DNA of 9,045 nucleotides from Ignavibacteriales bacterium (GTDB taxonomy: Bacteria; Bacteroidota; Ignavibacteria; Ignavibacteriales; Melioribacteraceae). Shown in pieces: positions 1 through 5,462 of the stretch. The DNA lies in assembly GCA_007280825.1 (NCBI GenBank), contig QYQI01000036.1:1-9045 (forward strand), in the 5' to 3' direction. The position numbers and the translations under genes were made by a program. The notes beneath the pieces were generated by a model. The model did no database searches. It was not told the DNA's origin and saw only the letters and a list, made by a program, of their open reading frames with translations. The first letter of the stretch is position 1. Every line of letters begins with the position of its first letter.

Positions 1-213
1 GGACAAATACATTTATCACTTTGGACTTTTATTTTGATTTATGAATTTATTGATAACACCCATGGTTTTGGATTTATATTCCGCACGGCATTGGATTATA
101 AAGATTTTACCGCGTTATATACCATAGCAATAATATTATCGTTATTGATTTGGTTCGGTAATTCAGTAATAAGATTTGTTAACAATAAAATTGTTTACTG
201 GGGTGCTGAATGA
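1..213 (+). CDS. ABC transporter permease, C-terminal fragment (NitT/TauT-like family, partial)
   Basis: An open frame enters from the left edge and ends at TGA 211-213, giving the last 70 residues of a membrane protein. A hydrophobic stretch lies at fragment residues 4-17, followed by a loop with GFGFIFRTALDYKDF and a last membrane helix at about residues 37-60, then a short basic tail. The pattern 'glG-hhh-A...d...ha-hhhhhhhG' before the last helix is typical of binding-protein-dependent permeases of the SsuC/TauC/ThiX type. The stop codon overlaps the start of the ATPase gene that follows (ATGA, 210-213), which supports a permease-ATPase pair making one inner-membrane importer. The substrate cannot be read from this fragment. 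The binding protein and the conserved EAA loop would lie upstream of the window. The family call rests mainly on the neighbouring ATPase. Confidence 0.72.
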   Translation, partial: GQIHLSLWTFILIYEFIDNTHGFGFIFRTALDYKDFTALYTIAIILSLLIWFGNSVIRFVNNKIVYWGAE

Positions 214-956
214 TTGAAGTAAAAAATATTTCCAAAGATTATCAAGATGTTAACGGTTTCAAAAATATTATACTTAAAAATGTTTCATTAAGTATCTCTT
301 CTGAAAAGATAACTTCTGTAATTGCTCCAAGTGGTTCAGGAAAATCAACATTACTTAAAATTATTTCCGGATTAGAACATTCAACGCATGGAGAAGTGAT
401 AAAAAACGAAAATCAGAAAATTATTTACATTCCTTCGCAACCTTCTTCATTTCCTTGGTTAAATGTTGAAGAAAATATTTCACTTGGGCTACTAATAAAA
501 GATCCTACGAAAATAAAAAGTATTATAAGATTTGTTGGATTGGAAGGATATGAATCATTCCATCCGAATAATAAAAGTTATGGTTTCCGTTTTAGAATAG
601 CTTTGGCTCGTTCCTTGGCACATCATCCGGCAGTAATTCTTTTGGATGAACCATTCAATCAAATGGATCTTAAAACTAAGAAGGAAATTTTACTGCTCAT
701 ACAAGAAGCACAGAACACACTGAAAACGACTTTCCTTTTAGCTACTACAAATATTACCGAGGCGCTATTCTTATCCGATAAGATTTATCTGATGAAAAAA
801 AATCCAGGAGAAATCATATCTGATCTTTTAGTAGAGCTTCCAAAAGAACGTAACGAATTAATTATTGATTCCGAAAAATTTATTCAGTTAAGATCTCAAA
901 TCGAAAAATCCTTCAAAAAAATTGATTCACAAAAGTTGTTCAATCTTTCTATATAA
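210..956 (+). CDS. ABC transporter ATP-binding protein, NitT/TauT (SsuB/TauB) type, with altered signature and H-loop
   Basis: This 248-residue protein is the nucleotide-binding subunit expected to drive the importer whose permease ends just upstream. Visible motifs in order are a Walker A (APSGSGKST, residues 39-47, Lys45), a Q-loop with Gln77 followed by FPWLNVEENI, as in SsuB/TauB proteins (…PWLTV.EN), a Walker B (VILLDEP, 142-148, Glu147) and a D-loop-like FNQMD. The C-terminal PGEI…VELP segment is also usual in NitT/TauT ATPases. Two sites are unusual. The LSGGQ signature is reduced to KSYGF (122-126), although the following RIALARSL is well kept. The H-loop, normally THD-EA, reads TTN-TEA, so the switch His is Thr180. 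ATP binding looks intact, but the hydrolysis cycle may be altered. The start ATG overlaps the permease stop, suggesting translational coupling. Substrate is unknown; sulfonate, nitrate, or a thiamine precursor (ThiXYZ-like) are all possible, and no TPP riboswitch is visible for this unit. Confidence 0.88.
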   Translation: MIEVKNISKDYQDVNGFKNIILKNVSLSISSEKITSVIAPSGSGKSTLLKIISGLEHSTHGEVIKNENQKIIYIPSQPSSFPWLNVEENISLGLLIKDPTKIKSIIRFVGLEGYESFHPNNKSYGFRFRIALARSLAHHPAVILLDEPFNQMDLKTKKEILLLIQEAQNTLKTTFLLATTNITEALFLSDKIYLMKKNPGEIISDLLVELPKERNELIIDSEKFIQLRSQIEKSFKKIDSQKLFNLSI

Positions 957-960
957 AGGA
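956..960 (+). promoter_or_regulatory. Ribosome binding site (AAGGA) for the carboxyltransferase gene
   Basis: AAGGA begins at the last base of the ATPase stop codon and sits 8 bases before the GTG at 969. This supports GTG as the true start, because no ATG lies nearby in frame and the protein N-terminus from this GTG aligns with the usual start of the family (short helical lead, then GGGSERI…QH-KGKLTARERI). Confidence 0.6.
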
Positions 961-968
961 ATTAATCT

Positions 969-2513
969 GTGAAAGAAAAAATTGATAAACTTATAAAGCT
1001 GCGTGAAGAAGCGAAGCTCGGCGGTGGAAGTGAAAGAATAAAAGCACAACATGGTAAAGGAAAATTAACCGCACGAGAAAGAATTCAATTATTAGTTGAT
1101 GAAGGAAGTTTTAATGAAATTGATATGTTCGTAAAACATAGGACAAGTGATTTTGGATTAGACAAACAAAAAATTGCCGGCGATGGAGTGATTACAGGTT
1201 TTGCAAAAATTAATGGTAGACAGGTAGCATTATACAGCCAAGATTTTACAGTTTTCGGCGGATCGTTATCTGAATCTCATGCAGAAAAAATTTGCAAAGT
1301 AATGGATATGGCTATGAAGATAGGAATTCCTGTTATTGGTCTAAATGATTCAGGCGGAGCTAGAATTCAAGAAGGAGTTGTTAGTCTTGGCGGTTATGCA
1401 GAAATATTTCTTCGCAATACATTAGCTTCAGGTGTCGTACCCCAAATTTCTGCTGTATTGGGTCCGTGTGCGGGTGGTGCTGTTTATTCACCGGCTATTA
1501 CCGATTATGTATTCATGGTAAAAAACACGAGCCATATGTTTGTAACAGGGCCAAATGTAGTTAAAACAGTTACACACGAAGAAGTTAGTTTTGAAGATCT
1601 TGGAGGAGCCGATACACATGCTACAAAAAGCGGAGTTGCACATTTTGTTTTTGATAGTGAAGTTGAAGTATTAGATAATATCAGAAAGCTTTTAGGTTAT
1701 CTTCCGTTGAATTGGAAAGATCTTCCACCCGAAAAAGATTTTGATCTAACAAAAAATCTTATAGAAGAAAAATTAGACGGAATAATTCCAGATAATCCAA
1801 ACAAACCATATGACATGAAAGAAATTATTTTCACGCTTCTTGACGATGGTGATTTCTTAGAAGTACATGAAAATTACGCACAAAATATTATAGTAGGATT
1901 TGGAAGAGTCGGCGGAGTAGTAGTTGGTATTGTTGCAAATCAACCGATGGTTTTAGCGGGAGTTTTGGATATAAATTCATCTGTAAAAGGTGCCCGCTTT
2001 ATTCGTTTTTGTGATGCGTTTAATATTCCATTGCTTGTTCTGGAAGATGTACCGGGATTTTTACCTGGTACAGAACAAGAGTGGAATGGAATTATACGTC
2101 ATGGATCCAAATTACTTTTTGCATTCTGTGAAGCTACAGTTCCTAAAGTTACAGTAATAATACGCAAAGCTTACGGTGGTGCTTACGATGTTATGAATTC
2201 AAAACACATTAGAGGCGATTTTAATTTTGCCTGGCCAAGTGCTGAGATAGCTGTGATGGGTCCGAAAGGAGCTGTTGAAATTATTTTCAAGAAGGAAATT
2301 ACATCTGATAAAAATCCCGAAGCTAAATTAAATGAAAAACTATCTGAGTATATTGAAAAGTTTACAAATCCTTACATCGCTGCAGAACGAGGATACATTG
2401 ATGAAGTTATTATTCCCAGAGAAACAAAAATCAAGATCATTCAGGCATTTCAATTACTAAAAACGAAAGTTGATACAAATCCAAAGAAAAAACATTGTAA
2501 TATTCCACTTTAG
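969..2513 (+). CDS. Acyl-CoA carboxylase carboxyltransferase (beta) subunit, probably propionyl-CoA carboxylase / methylmalonyl-CoA decarboxylase type
   Basis: This 514-residue protein is full length for the PccB/MmdA family. It transfers a carboxyl group between carboxybiotin and an acyl-CoA in the cytoplasm, interconverting propionyl-CoA and methylmalonyl-CoA. Hallmarks are the N-terminal KGKLTARERI (30-39), the crotonase-like core with SGGARIQEG (128-136), the acyl-CoA oxyanion-hole region GPCAGGAVYSPA (165-176), the second half-domain with DVPGFLPG (360-367), the glycine-rich RKAYGGAYDVM (399-409), and the conserved C-terminus with KK-HCNIPL. Asp407 sits where Streptomyces PccB has the Asp (position 422) tied to propionyl-CoA preference, while acetyl-CoA enzymes have Ile; this supports propionyl-CoA but does not prove it. 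It starts with GTG 12 bases after the ATPase gene, so the two are probably co-transcribed. No biotin carboxylase, biotin carrier or decarboxylase membrane subunit is in the window, so carboxylase versus sodium-pumping decarboxylase use is undecided. Confidence 0.93.
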   Translation: MKEKIDKLIKLREEAKLGGGSERIKAQHGKGKLTARERIQLLVDEGSFNEIDMFVKHRTSDFGLDKQKIAGDGVITGFAKINGRQVALYSQDFTVFGGSLSESHAEKICKVMDMAMKIGIPVIGLNDSGGARIQEGVVSLGGYAEIFLRNTLASGVVPQISAVLGPCAGGAVYSPAITDYVFMVKNTSHMFVTGPNVVKTVTHEEVSFEDLGGADTHATKSGVAHFVFDSEVEVLDNIRKLLGYLPLNWKDLPPEKDFDLTKNLIEEKLDGIIPDNPNKPYDMKEIIFTLLDDGDFLEVHENYAQNIIVGFGRVGGVVVGIVANQPMVLAGVLDINSSVKGARFIRFCDAFNIPLLVLEDVPGFLPGTEQEWNGIIRHGSKLLFAFCEATVPKVTVIIRKAYGGAYDVMNSKHIRGDFNFAWPSAEIAVMGPKGAVEIIFKKEITSDKNPEAKLNEKLSEYIEKFTNPYIAAERGYIDEVIIPRETKIKIIQAFQLLKTKVDTNPKKKHCNIPL

Positions 2514-2591
2514 TAAATCCTTTTCTACGAAAAATTATTTTTATAACTCCTTTAATATCAATTACTAAAGTTAAGGAATATGATAAGTAAC

Positions 2592-2620
2592 TTGACAATC
2601 CAAACGTAAGAGATTAAATT
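2592..2620 (+). promoter_or_regulatory. Candidate sigma70-like promoter for the lytic transglycosylase gene
   Basis: A perfect TTGACA (2592-2597) is followed after 17 bases by TAAATT (2615-2620), which matches four of six consensus -10 bases. It lies about 30 bases before the GTG start of the transglycosylase gene, in an AT-rich spacer. The match is suggestive. AT-rich DNA produces such pairs by chance, and Bacteroidota proper use a different promoter consensus. Confidence 0.4.
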
Positions 2621-2641
2621 GCAATCAAAATTCAATACAAC

Positions 2642-2645
2642 GGAG
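2642..2645 (+). promoter_or_regulatory. Ribosome binding site (GGAG) for the lytic transglycosylase gene
   Basis: GGAG lies 5 bases before the GTG at 2651. It supports this GTG as the start, and so does the lipoprotein signal sequence that begins exactly there with MKKLLFLP. Confidence 0.5.
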
Positions 2646-2650
2646 TCTGT

Positions 2651-5257
2651 GTGAAAAAACTGCTATTCCTACCAATAGTTTTGTTTGTTACAGTTGTTTT
2701 GTCCTCATGTTCAGTTTTCAAATCATCACAAAAATTTACAACACAAACTATTAAAGATACGGTACGCACAGTTGAAGCTTCCTCTAATATTAATGAATTG
2801 TTGGAAAGTGCTCGTAAAGATTATGTTAACGCGTTATACCAACAAAAGCTCGGTTTTAAAGTTGAAACTCTTAATTATTTCGAATCAGCACTATCTACAG
2901 TAAATAAACTTAGCTATTATCCAGATATAGAAGAAAACACGACCTACGTTGAGTTAGAAAATTCAATTGTGGAAGATTACCAAAAGTATATTGAAGGTTT
3001 GGAAGAATTACCTGAAAATGCATCCATCAGCGCTTTAGATGAGTGGATGAATAAGAAAATTCCGGATGTTATTGCGGAGGAAGATAGTACAAAACCTTTA
3101 CCGGTTGAAAAGGGAGTTATAGTTGTTGTTGGAGATTTTCCATTAGAAGTTAATCGCTATGTTGAACAGTACATAGAATACTTTACGGGCAAAGGAAGAC
3201 ATTATATAGAAAGTTGGCTTTCACGTTCCGGTAAATATTTTCCATTGATGGCTAAAATTTTTGAAGAAGAAAAAGTACCTCAGCAATTAATCTTTCTAAG
3301 TATGCCTGAAAGCGGTCTGAGTCCGTTTGCTCGTTCATGGGCAAAAGCAGTAGGTATGTGGCAATTCGTAAAAGGAACAGCACGTTTGTATGATCTAAGT
3401 GTAAGCTTTAATATTGATGAAAGAAGAGACCCTGCAAAAGCGACACGCGCTGCCGCCAAACATCTTAGAGATTTATATTCTTCATTAGGAGATTGGTATT
3501 TAGCTGTAGCATCATATAATAGTGGCGAAGGAAGAGTTCGCAAAGCCATGAGAAGATCGGGCTCAAGTGATTTTTGGGCAATCAGACCTTACTTACCGCG
3601 AGAAACACGAAATTATATTCCACAATACATTGCAGTTACTTTGATTGCTAGCCAACCTGAAAAATATGGCTTTACAAATATTCAGTATGAAAAGCCCCAT
3701 GAGTTTACTATTTATAAAATTAATGAAGCGATTGATCTTGGAATTTTGGCTAAATGCGCCGGGATAAGTGTTGAACTATTGCGTGAGATGAATCCGGAAC
3801 TTACTCAAAGTATTACTCCTACCGATTACGACGGTGGTTATCCGCTGCGCATTCCTTCAAAATCGTTTGATGCTTTTGTAGAAAATCTAAAAAATATTCC
3901 AGATGATGCAAAGATTTTATATTCATCACATACTGTAAAACACGGAGAAAAGTTATCTGGAATTGCAGCAAAGTATGATGTAAGCATAACACAACTTGCT
4001 GATTTGAATAATATCTCTACACGAACAAAACTTCAACCCGGTACAGAATTAAGAATTCCAGTCTCCAAAATAAATGAGAACGATATAGCTGTTAATACTG
4101 ATATTCTTCCTGCTGTTGAAGAAGAAATTAAATCATTGGGTGAAAGTCCATCCTATAAATTAGAACTTACAAATAATGTTGATCAGGATAAATTTACAAA
4201 AATGTATAAAGCAATGGCTGGCGATTCCGTTAAGTTTATACAGCCGGAAGGAAAATCGCCGGTAACTTATACTGTTAAGAGTAAAGATAATTTGATTGAT
4301 ATAGCTGATTTGTTCAAAGTTCGTGTAACAGATATCAGAAATTGGAATAATCTGCCTTATACAACTACAATTAGAGTAGGGCAAGAACTTAGCATTTATG
4401 AACCGAATGAAAAAGTAGAATATTTTTCTTCATTAGATAAGATGAGTGAAACAGAAAAGAATAATCTAATATTTGTTAATTCTGGTGATACATGGGTAGA
4501 GCACCGTATTAGAAGTGGTGAATCACTTTCGAATATAGCAAACAGATATGGTGTTTCCACTTCTCAAATAAAGGAATGGAACAACTTAAAAAGTAATAGA
4601 CTTGTGCGCGGCAAAAAATTAATGATTTATTCAGGTGATGCAAAGAAAATCGCGAGTAGTAATTCAAGCAGAAATAGTAATGGAAGAATTACAAAATATA
4701 AAGTTAAAAAAGGTGATTCTCTCGGTGAGATAGCAGAAAAATTTGGTGCTACGACTATCCAATTAAGAAAATGGAATAAACTTTCATCTAATAAAATTGT
4801 AACTGGTTCTATGTTAGCAGTACACGGTAAAGACATAGCAAAATCATTGGGTGATAATACCACGCATAAAGAATCTAATGTTGTTAGTTATAAAATTAAA
4901 CCAGGCAACACTATTGGTGAAATTGCAGAAATGTTCAAAGTAACTATTGCTGATATTAAACAGTGGAATAATTTAAGCAGTAATAAACTCGTTGCTGGAA
5001 AATCAATTTCAATTTATTCTGATATTGATGTTTCTAAATCTGGGAAAACAAAATCAGAGATTGCAAAGAATAGTTTAAGACAAGATACTAAAGAAACCCA
5101 ATCTAATAATTCATTATCAATTTATAAAATTAGAGAGGGTGAATCTCTTTGGACAATTGCAAAGAAATATCAAGTACATGTAAAAGATTTGATTGAATGG
5201 AATAAGTTAAAAGATGAACGTGTTAAAATTGGTCAAAGTATAAAAATTCAAAAATAA
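2651..5257 (+). CDS. MltD-like membrane-bound lytic murein transglycosylase lipoprotein with six LysM modules
   Basis: This 868-residue exported lipoprotein is predicted to cleave peptidoglycan glycan strands, leaving 1,6-anhydromuramic ends, at the periplasmic side of the envelope. A signal peptide of 19 residues ends in the lipobox VLSSC, with Cys20 as the lipidation site. Residues about 45-140 form a helical region of unknown role. The SLT (lysozyme-like) domain spans about 175-340, with catalytic Glu220 in MPESGLSP, then GMWQF (235-239), ASYNSGEGRV (287-296) and a YIPQYIA motif (322-328), all standard for the MltD group. A degenerate LysM-like segment (about 350-402, ending YPLRIP) follows. 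Six clear LysM modules then lie at about 425-470, 538-583, 617-660, 681-725, 746-790 and 823-867, separated by Ser/Asn/Lys-rich linkers. E. coli MltD is about half this length with fewer LysM modules. The gene appears monocistronic, with spacers on both sides and the TPP riboswitch after it. Confidence in the enzyme class is high; the exact MltD equivalence is less certain. Confidence 0.93.
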   Translation: MKKLLFLPIVLFVTVVLSSCSVFKSSQKFTTQTIKDTVRTVEASSNINELLESARKDYVNALYQQKLGFKVETLNYFESALSTVNKLSYYPDIEENTTYVELENSIVEDYQKYIEGLEELPENASISALDEWMNKKIPDVIAEEDSTKPLPVEKGVIVVVGDFPLEVNRYVEQYIEYFTGKGRHYIESWLSRSGKYFPLMAKIFEEEKVPQQLIFLSMPESGLSPFARSWAKAVGMWQFVKGTARLYDLSVSFNIDERRDPAKATRAAAKHLRDLYSSLGDWYLAVASYNSGEGRVRKAMRRSGSSDFWAIRPYLPRETRNYIPQYIAVTLIASQPEKYGFTNIQYEKPHEFTIYKINEAIDLGILAKCAGISVELLREMNPELTQSITPTDYDGGYPLRIPSKSFDAFVENLKNIPDDAKILYSSHTVKHGEKLSGIAAKYDVSITQLADLNNISTRTKLQPGTELRIPVSKINENDIAVNTDILPAVEEEIKSLGESPSYKLELTNNVDQDKFTKMYKAMAGDSVKFIQPEGKSPVTYTVKSKDNLIDIADLFKVRVTDIRNWNNLPYTTTIRVGQELSIYEPNEKVEYFSSLDKMSETEKNNLIFVNSGDTWVEHRIRSGESLSNIANRYGVSTSQIKEWNNLKSNRLVRGKKLMIYSGDAKKIASSNSSRNSNGRITKYKVKKGDSLGEIAEKFGATTIQLRKWNKLSSNKIVTGSMLAVHGKDIAKSLGDNTTHKESNVVSYKIKPGNTIGEIAEMFKVTIADIKQWNNLSSNKLVAGKSISIYSDIDVSKSGKTKSEIAKNSLRQDTKETQSNNSLSIYKIREGESLWTIAKKYQVHVKDLIEWNKLKDERVKIGQSIKIQK

Positions 5258-5304
5258 AATTTGAAAGTTAGTTCACGTTCTTAACAATAATAAAAAAATA
5301 AAAA

Positions 5305-5394
5305 GCTGTTAGGGGTGCCTCCTGCTCTTTGAGTGGGACAGCTGAGACTAAACCCTTAAACCTGATCTGGATAATGCCAGCGTAGGAAAACGGT
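5305..5394 (+). ncRNA. TPP (THI-box) riboswitch aptamer
   Basis: This is a complete thiamine pyrophosphate aptamer. Conserved blocks are GGGGTGCC (5312-5319), GCTGAGA (5341-5347, the pyrimidine-ring binding loop), ACCCTT (5352-5357), and CCTGATCTGGATAATG plus CCAGCGTAGG (5361-5386, the pyrophosphate side). Helices can be drawn by hand. P1 is 5305-5310 with 5389-5394 (GCTGTT/AACGGT, two wobble pairs). P2 is 5311-5314 with 5353-5356. P3 is 5321-5327 with 5331-5337 (all seven pair around a TTT loop). P4 is 5361-5363 with 5384-5386. P5 is 5367-5370 with 5377-5380 (CTGG/CCAG). The usual GCGTAGGGAA reads GCGTAGGAAA here, a small departure outside the core. It stands directly upstream of the receptor-kinase-symporter operon and ties those genes to thiamine. 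Confidence 0.97.
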
Positions 5395-5420
5395 ACATGA
5401 GTAATCAAGTACAGCCGTTT
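5388..5420 (+). promoter_or_regulatory. Anti-terminator hairpin of the TPP riboswitch expression platform
   Basis: AAACGGTAC (5388-5396) can pair with GTA (5409-5411) plus CCGTTT (5415-5420), with CAG bulged. Its left arm shares bases 5389-5394 with aptamer helix P1, and its right arm is the left arm of the terminator. TPP binding holds P1 closed, so this hairpin is lost and the terminator forms. The pairing was drawn by eye and no energies were computed. Confidence 0.7.
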
Positions 5421-5436
5421 CCCAAACGGCTTTTTT
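5414..5436 (+). terminator. Rho-independent terminator controlled by the TPP riboswitch
   Basis: GCCGTTT (5414-5420) and AAACGGC (5424-5430) form a perfect 7-base-pair stem with a CCC loop, followed directly by six T (5431-5436). It sits between the aptamer and the receptor gene, so it works as a conditional attenuator: high TPP gives termination, low TPP gives read-through. Confidence 0.92.
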
Positions 5437-5450
5437 ATTTCTAAACTATA

Positions 5451-5456
5451 AGGAGA
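5451..5456 (+). promoter_or_regulatory. Ribosome binding site (AGGAGA) for the TonB-dependent receptor
   Basis: AGGAGA ends 6 bases before the ATG at 5463. It is a strong Shine-Dalgarno site lying downstream of the terminator and outside every riboswitch helix found. Control is therefore by transcription termination rather than by hiding the ribosome site. Confidence 0.7.
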
Positions 5457-5462
5457 AATAAA

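Noticed and set aside
1..956. Assigning the ABC importer as a thiamine-precursor (ThiXYZ) transporter because of the nearby thiamine operon
   Set aside because: It is separated from the riboswitch operon by two unrelated genes and its own promoter region is outside the window. The NitT/TauT family has many substrates, and nothing in the sequence points to thiamine.
2548..2577. Possible hairpin after the carboxyltransferase gene (TCCTTtAA with TTAAGGA)
   Set aside because: The stem is short, AT-rich and bulged, with a 15-base loop and no T-tract after it. An alternative CTTTA/TAAAG stem uses the same bases. It is not a convincing terminator.
2685..2903. Plus-strand 72-codon frame overlapping the start of the transglycosylase gene
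   Set aside because: It is out of frame with a convincing lipoprotein signal and N-terminal domain, and its translation resembles nothing.
3280..3549. Minus-strand open frame of 89 codons inside the transglycosylase gene
   Set aside because: It lies opposite the strongly conserved SLT domain (Glu220, GMWQF, SYNSGEG), has no ribosome site context or recognisable family, and is best explained as a shadow of the real gene.
4160..4863. Minus-strand open frames (4160-4384 and 4627-4863) opposite the LysM region
   Set aside because: Both mirror LysM-coding sequence, have low-complexity hydrophobic translations, and no supporting signals; treated as chance frames.
3923..5254. Treating the LysM region as a DNA repeat array
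   Set aside because: The similarity is at protein level. The DNA copies have diverged and the linkers differ in length, so this is old domain duplication, not a nucleotide repeat or CRISPR-like array.
5261..5290. Possible promoter for the thiamine operon (TTGAAA at 5261-5266 with AACAAT at 5283-5288)
   Set aside because: A promoter must lie close upstream of 5305, but the -10 match is only 4/6 and this stretch is so AT-rich that several alternatives fit equally well, so none is called.
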